Positions 29,403 through 40,532 of a stretch of DNA of 64,000 nt are shown here, piece after piece (within the stretch, counting starts at the first letter, position 1; every line of letters starts with the position of its first letter). Location: assembly GCF_004365165.1 (NCBI RefSeq), contig NZ_SOCH01000002.1, positions 62,001 to 126,000 of the forward strand, read 5' to 3'. The stretch comes from Metamycoplasma hyosynoviae. Lineage in GTDB: Bacteria; Bacillota_I; Bacilli_A; Mycoplasmatales; Metamycoplasmataceae. Both the position numbers and the translations under genes were made by a program. The notes below the pieces were generated by a model that was not told where the DNA came from, made no database searches, and saw nothing but the letters and a program-made list of their open reading frames with translations.

Positions 29403-31343
29403 TTATTGTTTTGTTCAATAAACTACTTCGTAAATAGTGTCGCCGTTGTCTACTAATTTAAATTTAATAGTTATTTTAGATATTTCATTATTTGATGATG
29501 TTTCAAAATACATATGAGCATATTTTTTATTATTTTCTGTATCTAATCTTATTAAATCTGAAAATTTTCAACCATTTCCAAAATCATTAAATTTCAAAGC
29601 ACCAAAGTAATCTGGTGAGGTTTTGACATCTGGTCTTATTAACCATTCTCCACCATTTGAAGGATATATTAGTCCTGGTTTTTTATTTTTATTCCATCAT
29701 TTTTTTATAGTTTCTAGACTAGTTTGATATTGAGGGTCATTAGTTTCAGGAACAATTAGTAAACCTTTTTCAGCTGCTTCTTTTGGCGTTTTAGGATCTG
29801 ATTCTGGTTCTTTAAAACCTTCAAAAGCAAATTCTTTTGTAAATAAACTAGTTTTAAATTTAGATGATTCAAATTTAATTGTTAATATAACTTTCTTTTC
29901 TTGCTCATATGGAACTATTTTCTCTTTTTTTAGAGATATATCATAATCATAAAATTTATTAGCATATTCTAAATAATTTGACAAAATATCTTTTAATTCT
30001 TTATCTCCATATTTTGTCATTCAATGCTTAACAGTTAAATTATTTTCTTTTATTTCTAATTTAAAATCTTTAAATTTATTAGTTATATTGTTTATTTTAA
30101 TATTCTTAAAGTGATTTGTTCCAGTACGTGTTCTATATTGTGTTTCACCCGAACCGATTTTTTCAAGAACTATTATTACTTTATAAATTCCATCACTTAA
30201 ATTTTCGGCTTCAACTAAAACATCTTTTAAAGAAACTTGTTTCTTTTTTAATTCTTCTTTTAACTCTTCTTTAGTTTTACCATTTGCAAGTAATTTTTCT
30301 TTTAAATCAGTAAATTTCTCTTTATATTCAACGCCATCATATGTTTCAGCATCTTCTAACGAAACTTCTTTTAAAATACCGTCAAACACTTCTGAAAATA
30401 CATCAGCTACAAAAACGTCTTTTAACATATAAGTTTTTTCAACAGTTTCTGTACCTTTTGCAAATTTAATATTTAAATTTGCACTTTTTGAATCATTATC
30501 AATAGGCATTAAATAAATTTGTACATTTATTTTTTCTTTTTCCAGAAATTCCTTCACATTAGAAATAGTTGTACTACTTGATTTTAGCTTTGAAATTAAA
30601 TCAGTGTTTTCTTTTAAATATGCTGATATTGATTTATCTTTAGTGCCTTCTAAAGATAAATCTTGAAGTCTATCTACAAATTCTTGTAAACCTATTTCTT
30701 TAGTAAAACCATCAATTAAATAATTTTTAGTAATAGAAGTTTTGGCTTTTGTAAACACTATTTCTAGGTTGGCTTTTGTATTATCTAAAGGTTTTGCTAT
30801 TAATTTTAATTGTGTGTTAATTTCATTTTTATCTAAATAATTTTGGATGCTAGGAGTCTCGGTTCCAAAATCATCTGATGAAATTAATTGTGGTTTTAAA
30901 TCGGGATGTTCTGTTTTATATTGGTTTAAAGTTTTGCCAGCTTTATCTTTTAAATCAATGTTTGTAATTTTGTCTAGCAAGTCTTTTAAATTATTTTGTT
31001 CTTCTATTTTTTCAAGTTTTTTAAAACCCGGAACTTTCAATGTAAATGAAGGTTGGTTTTTATTTTTATGAAATGGAGTAATTACTAATTGAATAGTACC
31101 TTCATTATCATCTGTTTTTTCAACTTTAAAGTTATACTTAACTTTACCAGAAGTAGATAATAATGAAAGATTGTCTTGAACTTCACTTGCTAAAAGTGTA
31201 GATTTATCTTTTTTAAATTGAAAGTTGACATCTTTTTGATAATCTATGTTCTCACAACTTACTAAAATTGGAGCTGACACAACTGGAATAATAGATCCAA
31301 ATGCTAATAATGATAAGCTCCTTATTTTCTTATTTTTCTGCAT
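29403..31343 (-). CDS. Modular surface lipoprotein, family member 5
   Basis: This 646-aa lipoprotein starts MQKNKKIRSLSLLAFGSIIP with lipobox ILVSC. It has the N-cap (NIDYQKDVNFQFKKDKSTLL, GTIQLVITP, VPGFKK), then repeats whose junctions read IDGFTK, and LKDVFVAD, then the C-cap (GLLIVPETNDPQYQTSLETI ... IYEVVYWTKQ). The repeat starting NIDLKDKAGKTLNQYKTEHP is closely related to repeats in family members 1 and 3, so sequence exchange is plausible. Confidence 0.85.
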
Positions 31344-31430
31344 TTTGTTTTTTTAAAAATCCTTGTTTTCTTGTTTTATATATAAAGTAGTCTTTGATAA
31401 TTAATTTTTAGTATATAAATTATAAAGATA

Positions 31431-31465
31431 AATAAAAAATAATGTTTATTTGGGAAATAAACATT
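31431..31465 (-). terminator. Terminator of the 31490-32263 lipoprotein
   Basis: An 11-bp stem AATGTTTATTT / AAATAAACATT closed by a GGG loop is followed on minus by ATTTTTTATTT. Confidence 0.8.
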
Positions 31466-31489
31466 CATTGACTAATTTTGTAATTTTTT

Positions 31490-32263
31490 TTAATTATTAA
31501 GATTAAGCATTATCACATCTAAGATAGTAAAATCAGTTGCAACTTCACCATTTTCATTGTGATATTTTCTAGTTTTAGTAGTTATTTTCAAGTTATATAA
31601 ATTGTTCTGAGTTTTTTCAAAACTTCATTCTAAATTAGGAATATCTTTATAATCAAGCAAATTAATTTTTTCGCCACTACTTGAAATAAATCCTTCTGCT
31701 TGAAGTAAATAATTTTTTAAATTAGATGTTACATCATCAATTTTCTTTTTTTCATTGTTTAATTTTTCTTGATTAATTTTGATTTTGAATGTGTTAGCTT
31801 TAACAGCAAAAGGAAGTTGGAAACCTTTACAATTAATTTCATATTTAATTAATTCTTTATTTTCTTCTTTTAATGTCATATTGAAACTTAATGTTCCAAG
31901 TAAGTCATCATAAGAAATTATTTCAAGGCTTTTAATTTGCTTATTATTCACAAATTCATTTTCATATTTTTTAATGCTATCTGCATTAAATGAAGCTAAG
32001 CCTAATTTATTTAAATGAAGGATATCAATTAATTCTACAAATTTATCAATACTAATACCATTTTTAGTTCCACCTTTTGGAACTATAATTTCTTTTTTGG
32101 GTTCATCTGCTTTTTTAATTTTACTGTCAGCAATGATTTTCTTTTCTTCATTACCTTTGTTAATTTTGCTTTGTGTTTTAACACAAGAAATTAAAATTAT
32201 AGCAGGAGTAAAAACTACTGGTGTAAGTGAAAAAATAATTGAAATTTTCTTAGAATTTTTCAT
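31490..32263 (-). CDS. Small lipoprotein related to the cluster
   Basis: This 257-aa lipoprotein starts MKNSKKISIIFSLTPVVFTP with lipobox ILISC. A Lys/Glu-rich linker follows, then one domain resembling a single repeat unit of the neighbouring family (KIKSLEIISYDDLLGTLSFN ... INCKGF in place of SGFK). It lacks the C-cap. It may be a minimal or reduced member of the cluster. Function is not known. Confidence 0.75.
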
Positions 32264-32482
32264 TTGAGCCCCTTTAAGGAAAGTAGTAGATAAATTTTTA
32301 TTGGGTTAATTTTAAACAAAAATAATTTTATTTTCATTTTTGGTCATATTTTTTTTCATATTAGATACCTAAAACAAGAAAATTCCCAATTATTTATAAT
32401 TTTTAGTGTAAAAATGTAGGTATATTTGTATCCAAACTTCATTTTAATTACCACTGTTTAAAAATTTAGGAGTTATTCAAAA

Positions 32483-32543
32483 AAATCCTAGAAAATTAAA
32501 ATATTAAGTGTGGTGATATTTAACACTTGATATTTTAATTTTG
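32483..32543 (-). terminator. Terminator of the second OppA-like lipoprotein
   Basis: A 19-bp stem with one G-T wobble (left arm 32492-32510, right arm 32524-32542) is followed by T-rich sequence on minus, 20 bases after the stop. Confidence 0.85.
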
Positions 32544-32562
32544 GAAATATAAGGCTCTGAAA

Positions 32563-35088
32563 TTATTTTATGAATATGTCTTGGAAATATTCAAGCCCGT
32601 CATAAACTAATGGCTTATAAATATAGTTTTGATAAACAATTTTAGAGAAACTATCTGTTTGGACATTATTTTCAAAACTTAGTGTATAAGAAATTAAGTT
32701 GTTAATCTCATTAATTAAATGAAGCGTATCTGATGTAGATAATTTATTTAAATAATCATTTAAGAATACTTCAAATTTATTTTTATTAATGTCAAGTTCT
32801 TCTACATTAATTATTTTTTTAATTAATTCAGGTTTTACTTCCAATAATTTCTTCAAGTTTTTAAATACGGCTTGATTTCCATTTGCTTTAACTATTTTAT
32901 TAAATAGTTTAACCATTTCATAGTTATTAATGGAAAGTAGTTTTTTCAAATAATCATTGCTGCTACTATTAGACAAAGTAAAATCAATGTGTTTATAAAT
33001 GGATTTATTTTTTTTGAAATATTCATCATATTTATAATAATCATCTATTAAAACAATTTTTGGTTTTAGTTTTGGATGCAACTGGTTATAAATACTTTCG
33101 ATTGTTTTGACAGATTTTTTTATGCTTTGACTCAAATTAAATGCAGCAATTGGAATTTGTCATTCTATGTTTTGTGTTTTATATTCTGGATGCTTTGCAT
33201 AAAAATTTTCAATTATGTTTGTAATATTAGATTTAATATTTTCAAAATCAATTGATTTATATTTTTCAAAGTTATTTGAAAAAGCTTTTACATCATTAAT
33301 CTTTTGTTTGTTGTCATACAAACTAAATTGTGAATTATTTTCAATTTTTCCATTTGTGTTTTTCAAAACTATTTGATTATTTATTGGAACAAGCGCATCT
33401 TTTAAATTTTCATAATTAGATGAAAAAATATTTTGAGCATTGATTTTAATATCACTTGGTGCTTGACTCATTCATATTTCACTATTTTTTTGAAGCAGTG
33501 AAATAAATACATAAGGATTTATTACACGATTAATTAGGTTTTGAAAAACTATTGTTTCAGGATTAAAATCAATGTTTCCTTGTTTTTTTGTTAATTCTTT
33601 AGCATTACTTCCATAGTAAAGGCAAGCAAATAAATCATTGAAATAAAATTCATTTGCTGACGGAAGATAATTTAAAAAGATATTAGAATGTAATTTATAT
33701 TTTTCGAATTGACGGGTGTAATTTAAATTAAATTTATCAAAATTTTTGAAAATAAATTCTTTTTGATCAGCATTAAGTGTTGAAACATTTAAATTTGAAA
33801 CTAGATTTTGTTTGAATAAGTTGTATTGTTGAATGTTATAAGTTTCATTAGGTGAAGGAATTTCATTGTATTTATAAACAATTTCATTTAAATGTTTCAG
33901 TTCTTGTCATTTCAAATCTGAACTATAGAAATTTTCATTTCTATATAGTTTAGTTTCAGAAGAAGAATTTTTTGCTATATAGTAATATGAAGCATAAAGT
34001 GTTGAGTCATAAGTTCTTCCATATTCATAAAATCAAGCAAATGATTTATCAGAAAACAAGCTATCATTACTTCTTTTGGCATATTTTTCTTGCAAATAAT
34101 CATAAGGAATTGCATCCATATAATTAGAATAAATGAATAAATTATTGAAAAAATCTATGTTATTTATAGGGCTAGAAATATCAAAAGTAATTGCAGAATT
34201 GCCCACCAGCTTATACTCTTCTATTTTTTGATAGTTGAAAAAGTTTTTAGTATCTACGTTATAACTTTTGAACATATCATAAACCGAATCACCATTAAAA
34301 TAAGGATTATCTTTTTCATAATACTTATCTTCTAATTTTTGCATTTCAGTTAAATTGTTTTCTTTAATAAATTGTTGGCGAAAAGCTTTATTTTGGAGAG
34401 CTGATCTAAATAAACCTAGTCTAAAATCTATGGCACTTACTTGATATTTTTTATTAACTATTTCACCACGATGATTAACCCAGTAATTATTGTGATAAGT
34501 ATTTCCATTAGTTAAATTCAAAGTAATTTTTTCAGCAGTTTTTAATTCTTCTAAAAAATTAGGATGGTTAATTGAATTTTCTTTAGCTGATGGAATGAAT
34601 AAATAAGGGCTATAAAACCCTAATCCTTTATCTTTTTTGGGATAAAAAAACTCGGGTTTTTGGTTAGATTCTAGGGTTTCTTCATAAATAGTTTTTTTAA
34701 TATGGTCATTTTCATAAGCTTTACCTTGCGTTATATTACCATATAAATCAGTGATTTGTGGATCAAATGAAATTCATTTGGCATATTCAGTTTTGTATCA
34801 TAACTCAGTGGGTTTTGTAACTATATTATCTCTAAAATCAATTTCAGGTTGATTTTGAGAAGAAAGACGAAATAATTTAGCTCCTGTTGCTAAATTTAAA
34901 GCATTTAATTCTTGACTATGTGAATTTGCATAAGCAGAAAAGTAGTTTTTTGCCTTATTAGCATGATTAAAATAATAAATTAGATTATCACGATCTGGAT
35001 TGTAGTCATTAGTGCAACTTAAAGCTACAAGAGGAGCAGAAATTGTAGCAACTGAAGCTAATAACAATAATTTTGCTTTGAGTTTCAT
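32563..35088 (-). CDS. OppA-like substrate-binding lipoprotein
   Basis: This 841-aa lipoprotein starts MKLKAKLLLLASVATISAPL with lipobox VALSC at about residue 25. A block near 34430-34500 (NNYWVNHRGEIVNKKYQVSAIDFRLGLFRS) corresponds to the W-x-DG..vtA.DF..s..r block of SBP_bac_5 peptide-binding proteins, and downstream the aromatic-rich middle resembles the first gene of this window. Several Trp codons are TGA. No permease or ATPase gene flanks it, so it would have to work with a transporter encoded elsewhere or act as an orphan surface protein. The OppA assignment is by motif, not by alignment. Confidence 0.6.
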
Positions 35089-35148
35089 ATTCTTAAACTT
35101 TCTACACTTCTACTATCTCAAAGTTATTATTTTTAATATAATTTTAAT

Positions 35149-35847
35149 ATGATAAAAAAGAATAAATTTATTATACTTGGTTTGGTTTGCAATGTTCCAA
35201 TAATTACTAGTTTTTTTGTGTCGTGCAAAATTGCAAAAAAACCAACCTGAAAATTAAATAAAAATTATTCTTTTTATAATAAAAATTTCATAAATGCTCA
35301 GTTTGATGATGATAACATACAAGCAGAAGATGAAAGTAATTTAAAAATTATAGGTAACTATCAAAATAGTTACAATATTTCACGTGAACAATTATTGGAA
35401 ATTTTTAGTTCCTTTAATTTGAAACTTACAGATTATGGTAAATCATTTACTTCTACTGAAATGTTTGAAAAACTTAGAGAAATAGTAGGAAAAAAAGTAA
35501 TTGTTCCAGGAAAATACTTCCAAAGTTTAGCGGCTGGACGTAAAACTTTTGAAGAACTAATGAAAAACGATCCTGAACTAACCAAGATTTTTACCGGAAC
35601 ACTTCCTGATATAACTAAATTCAATAATTATTATAGTGTTTCTAATTTTTGGGAAATTAGATATCAGTTTTTACCTCCAAGTAATGAAAAGCAATCATTT
35701 TTATGACTACGAGCTACTTTTTATCACACAGATAATACGCACATTGACCGTAGTGTTTCTGAAAATGTTCATATAAATCGTCATGATGTTGGAGTTCCTG
35801 TTGGACCTGCCTTTTATTGCAAAATAGATGGATTTAAAACAAAATAA
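35149..35847 (+). CDS. Small plus-strand lipoprotein of unknown function
   Basis: This 232-aa lipoprotein starts MIKKNKFIILGLVCNVPIIT with lipobox FFVSC. Two TGA codons encode Trp. The mature part is about 205 residues with no motif I recognise. No Shine-Dalgarno precedes the ATG, and a TATAAT at 35137-35142 lies only 6 bases upstream of it, so translation may start on a leaderless or near-leaderless transcript, or from another promoter. It diverges from the OppA-like gene and is closed by its own terminator. Confidence 0.75.
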
Positions 35848-35879
35848 AGTTCTATTCAAAGAATAGAACTGCTTTTTTT
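35848..35879 (+). terminator. Terminator of the small plus-strand lipoprotein
   Basis: A 10-bp perfect stem AGTTCTATTC / GAATAGAACT with an AAA loop is followed by GC and seven T, directly after the stop. Confidence 0.88.
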
Positions 35880-36309
35880 ATTTGTGATATTTACCGTTGT
35901 TTTTGATTGAAAAACCCCGAAAAATTTGTTCTACTAACATCACTCTAAAAAGTTGATGGGGAAATGTGAGATCAGAAAATGAAATTTTATTTTCAAATTC
36001 TTCTTCACAAACACCATTGCTTCCACCAATGATAAATGTGATGTTATCTTCTTCTAATAATGTACTAAATTGGATACTATCCAATTTTCTTCCTTTCAAA
36101 GAAAGATAATAAACTTTGGAATTTTTGGGTATTTTTTCAAGAATTAACTTAGTTTCTTTTTTACGTTTCAGGTCAATATTATCATCTACAATTTCTTTAA
36201 TTTCGATTAAATTTAATTGACTATAAAAATTAATTTTCTTTTTGTATTCATTGTATAAGTTTAAATAATCTTTATTTAAATTACCTACTGCAATAATATT
36301 AATTTTCAT
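35878..36309 (-). CDS. rlmH: 23S rRNA (pseudouridine-1915-N3)-methyltransferase
   Basis: RlmH is a SPOUT methyltransferase that modifies helix 69 of 23S rRNA using S-adenosylmethionine. The 143-aa product has the family start [10 protein letters not shown], the SAM-binding knot IIGGSNGVCEEE and the terminal LVEQIFRGFSIKNNGKYHK, and matches family length. It is the last gene of the nusA operon and overlaps mnmG by 11 bases. Confidence 0.95.
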   Translation of the reverse strand: MKINIIAVGNLNKDYLNLYNEYKKKINFYSQLNLIEIKEIVDDNIDLKRKKETKLILEKIPKNSKVYYLSLKGRKLDSIQFSTLLEEDNITFIIGGSNGVCEEEFENKISFSDLTFPHQLFRVMLVEQIFRGFSIKNNGKYHK

Positions 36310-38128
36310 TAGTTTTCTTATTATTTAGTCAATAAATTAGCATCTGAATGTCAGCTGGATTTATTCCACTAATTCGTGAAGCTTGACCAATTGTAGAAGG
36401 TTTTATGGCTGAAAGTTTTTGTTTAGCTTCAGTTGCAATATTAGGAATTTGGTAATAATCAATTGAAGGTGATAATTTGAGTTTTTCTAAATGATTCATC
36501 TTATCAGCCATAGATTTTTGCTTTTGCAAATATCCATATAATCTAACTTGGATAGTAAGTTCATTCTTATAAGGAAAATCTTCATCTAATACATCAAGTG
36601 GATCAACTTCAGGATTAGCTAAGAGTTTTAGCTTAGAAATCCCATTAACACAATTATATTTTTTACCAACTTTGCTAGTTGATGAAACATATTCATTTTT
36701 TAGTTTTTCAATGGTTTTATCAATTAGTTCATATTTAGCTTTAACCTCTAAATATTCCTTACGTGAAATCATTTTATTTTTATAAGCATATTTATAAAGT
36801 CTTTGATCTATATTATCATTGCGAAGTAAAAGACGATATTCAGCACGGCTTGTTAGCATTCTATAAGGTTCATTTGTTCCTTTTGTGACAATATCATCGA
36901 TCAAAACGCCTATGTAAGCATCTGAACGACTTATTTCCATAATAGCCTTGCCTTCTAGTTTATTAGCAGCATTAATGCCTGCAATTAATCCCTGAGCAGC
37001 TGCTTCTTCATAACCACTTGTTCCATTTGGTTGTCCTGCTGAATAAAAATTAGCAAGAGTTTTAGATTCTAGTGATTTATATAAAGCAAGTGGGTTAATT
37101 GCATCATATTCAATGGCATATCCATATTTTTGAACTCTAGCATTTTCAAGACCTGGAATTGAACGAATCATTTTATCTTGCACATCTATTGGCATAGATG
37201 TAGAAAGACCATTGATATACATAATATCGCCTTCATTAGTTTCGGGTTCGAAGAAAATATGATGAGACAGTTTTTCAGGAAAACGCACAATTTTATCTTC
37301 AAAACTTGGACAATAACGAGGCCCTATTCCAGTGATAATTCCGGAATAAAGCGAACTTCTACCAATATTTTCTTGAACTATTTTTTTAGTTTCTTCAGTA
37401 CTATGAGTTAAATAACAACAAGTTTGTTTGTCTAGTTTTATCCCCGAACGAGGTGAAAAGAATAGTTCATTTTCTTCAAGTATTTCTTTTTCAACCTTTG
37501 AAAAATCAATTGAATCAGTGTAGATTCTACAAGGCGTTCCTGTTTTTAAACGGATGATTTCAAAACCATATTTTTTCAGATTTTCAGAAAGTCTTATGCT
37601 TCTTTTTTCCTTATCAGGACCTTCATATTGAATGTCACTGCCACGCAGAATGCGACAATTCATATAAACACCGGTTGTCATTATTGTAACATCAGCATAA
37701 AATTCTTTACCATCAGCGCATTTAACACCAATGCATTTATCATCTTTTACAATTAAATCTTCAACTTCATTTTCTTCGAGAGTGATATTTTTTTGTTTTT
37801 TTATGTCTTCTAAAATAATTTTGCAATATTTTTCTTTATCAATTTGAGCACGCAATGATCAAACCGAAGGACCTTTTGATGAATTAAGCATTTTGATTTG
37901 AATCATAGATTTATCCGCAAAATATCCTTGCATTCCACCAAGACCATCAATTTCACGCGTAATTATTCCTTTAGCAGAACCCCCTATAGAAGGATTGCAA
38001 GGAAGCATTGCAAGCTTATTGAGATTAAGTGTAATTAAAACAGTAGAAAAGCCACGCTTGGAAAGTGCATATGCTGCTTCAATTCCTGCATGGCCTCCAC
38101 CTATTACTATAGCTTTGAAATTATTCAT
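36299..38128 (-). CDS. mnmG: tRNA uridine-5-carboxymethylaminomethyl modification enzyme MnmG
   Basis: MnmG is the FAD-binding partner of MnmE in making the cmnm5 group on U34 of tRNAs. The 609-aa product shows the dinucleotide fold at its start ([15 protein letters not shown]), the GGSAKG segment, the [17 protein letters not shown] stretch, the [19 protein letters not shown] motif and the C-terminal helical domain ending [19 protein letters not shown] Trp (SVW-S) interrupts the frame at 37856-37858 if read with the standard code. ATG 38128 overlaps the rbfA stop by 8 bases. Confidence 0.95.
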
Positions 38129-38459
38129 TATTCTTTTCAATATCTTCTAGAATTTTTTCAATTTTAGAAGCATGTGGTTCAACTGTGTCCAGCAGAAATT
38201 CCAATTCAGGAAGTTTTTTATAATTTCAACTTTTTGCTACAACTGAACGAACAAAAGGTGCCATTGCAGTAATTTTTTCAAGATATCTTTGTTTATCTTT
38301 AAAAAAAGTTACATAAACTTTTGCGTGTGAACCGTCATTACTTAAAATGACATCGTTTATTGCAACATTAGTTACATTGAAATCTTGTAATTCGTAAAAA
38401 CTTTCTCCTATTAATTTTAATAAAAGACTTGTTTTTCTCTCGTGATTGATGTTATTCAT
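38121..38459 (-). CDS. rbfA: Ribosome-binding factor A
   Basis: RbfA is a KH-fold factor for 30S subunit maturation. The 112-aa product has the family pattern ([20 protein letters not shown], then [20 protein letters not shown]) and includes one TGA Trp. It overlaps infB by 8 bases and mnmG by 8 bases. Confidence 0.9.
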
Positions 38460-40266
38460 CTTTTAATACTTCCTCGTAAAATTTTAATTCATCATCTACT
38501 TCAATTTTATCAAAATCTTTAATGTGAGTCCCGAATTCAAAACCTTTTTCAACAATTTTTACATCATTTTTTTCTCTTTTTAATGTTTCAATTACACCTT
38601 TGTGAATAAGTTTTTCTTTACGATAAACTTCCACTTTTGAAAACTCCTTGCAAACTCCTTGAAGTTGCTTGCAACCCGCAATGGTTCCAACTTTTGAATA
38701 ATAGAAAAGTTGTATAACTTGTGCACTTCCTATTAGTTCATCTATATAAACAGGTTCTTTTAGAGTTTTTATAAGAGCAGTTAATTCTTCAATTATTTTA
38801 TAAATAATGTTGTGTTGGATAATTTTGATTTTCTTTTGTTCGGCTAAACTTTTTATTGCTGAATTTATATTTGAATTATTGAAAGTATAAATTCTAGCAT
38901 TTGAAGCTTCTGCTAAAATAACGTCAGCTTTATTGATTTCTCCGGCAGTTGCACGGATAACATTAATTGCTACTTCTTCATTTTTAATTTTTAAAATAGC
39001 ATTTTTTATAGCCTCAGCTGTTCCTTGAACGTCAGCTTTAATAAGAACATTGATAACTTTCATTCCATCTTGAATTGAAATTGAGTTTTTTTCACTTAGT
39101 TCTTGTTGCTTATCTAAATAAGCACGTTCATCAGCTAGTTTTTTTGCAAATTTTTCATCACTTAATACGATAAATTTGTCACCAACAGCAGGATTGTGGT
39201 TAAGTCCGGTAATTATGCATGGCATTCCAGGGGTTGCTTTATCAAGTGGTTTTCCATCAAATGATAGTAAGCTACGGATGTTTCCATACTGTCCTCCTGC
39301 TACGATGAAGTCTCTTGGATACAATGTTCCATTTTGGACAATAACCGTTGATACAACACCTTTGCCTTTGTCAAGTTTAGATTCTATGATAGTACCAATA
39401 GGATCACGGTTTAGTGAAGCTTTTAAATCCAATAATTCAGCTTGCAAAAATATTGCTTCAAGTAGTTGATCAATATTTTTGTTCTTCATTGCAGAACCAT
39501 AAATAAATTGAACGTCACCACCTCATTCTTCACAAATGATGTTGTTTTCACTTAATTGGCTTTTTACTTTTTCAAGGTCAATGGTTGGTTTGTCAATTTT
39601 ATTTACAAAAACAATGATTGGAACATTAGCAGCTTTAGCATGGTCTATAGCTTCAACAGTTTGAGGTTTAACACCATCATCTGCAGCTACTACTAAAACA
39701 ACTATGTCTGTAACCTTAGCACCTCTGGCACGCATTTCAGTAAATGCCTCATGACCAGGAGTATCTAAAAATGTAATTTTTTTCTTGTTATAAACTACTT
39801 GATAAGCTCCGGTGTGTTGAGTAATTCCACCAAATTCTGAACTTAATACATTACTTTTTCTAATTTGATCAATTAATGTAGTTTTCCCATGATCAACATG
39901 CCCCATAATAGTAACAATTGGAGGGCGAGACACCAGTTCATCAGAAAAGTCATTTAGATCAATTTTATCAATGTAGTTTGTAGCATCAATTATGTCTTCT
40001 TTTTTAAAATCTAAGTTAAATTCCAAACAAAGTTCAGCAATTTCTTCTTCATTTAAAAACGTGTTAATTGTTTTAATTTTTCCATTTTTGAAAAAATAAC
40101 TAATTACAAGTGATGGACTTTTTTTGGTTTTTTCAGCAAAATCTGAAATTGTAAGCGCGCCATGAAATGTAAAAACCCCATCTTCTAATTTAGTTTCTGT
40201 AGTAGATGAAAGTTGTTCTTTTATTCTTTCATCGTTTGATTTTCTTTTATCTTGTTTTTTATTCAT
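38452..40266 (-). CDS. infB: Translation initiation factor IF-2
   Basis: IF-2 is the GTPase that places initiator tRNA in the ribosome. The 604-aa product has the G1 (GHVDHGKTT), G2-G3 ([18 protein letters not shown]) and G4 (VNKID) motifs and the C-terminal IF2 domains. The N-terminal region is short, as in other mollicutes. One TGA Trp (EEWGGD) splits the frame. It overlaps ylxR by 4 bases (ATGA type) and rbfA by 8. Confidence 0.96.
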
Positions 40267-40532
40267 TCGTCCACATCCTTTCTGATTTCGTTGTATTCTT
40301 CAATACTAATATTATGCCTAAAAGATTTATTTAATAAACGTTTTTTAAACAAAATATCTAGTTGACTGATGTTCTTATAACAATATGCACCTCTACCAGA
40401 AAGCTTACAATTAGGGTCAAATTTAATACTTCCATCAGCTAGTTTTGCGAATCGAATAAGTTCATTTAGTGGATATAATTTACCATCAACTATTGATTTT
40501 CTTAGAATTTGTTTATTCTCAATCTTCATCAT
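40263..40532 (-). CDS. ylxR: YlxR family RNA-binding protein
   Basis: This 89-aa protein carries the YlxR/DUF448 signature GRGAYCYKN and is placed between nusA and infB as in Firmicutes. The family (RnpM) binds RNase P RNA. It overlaps nusA by 14 bases and infB by 4, so all are probably coupled. The start could be either of two adjacent ATG codons. Confidence 0.88.
   Translation of the reverse strand: MMKIENKQILRKSIVDGKLYPLNELIRFAKLADGSIKFDPNCKLSGRGAYCYKNISQLDILFKKRLLNKSFRHNISIEEYNEIRKDVDE

Noticed and set aside
20000-31343. CRISPR array or DNA-level tandem array in the lipoprotein cluster
   Set aside because: The repetition is at protein level with diverged units of about 100 codons; only one 85-bp pair is identical and there are no regular short repeats with spacers.
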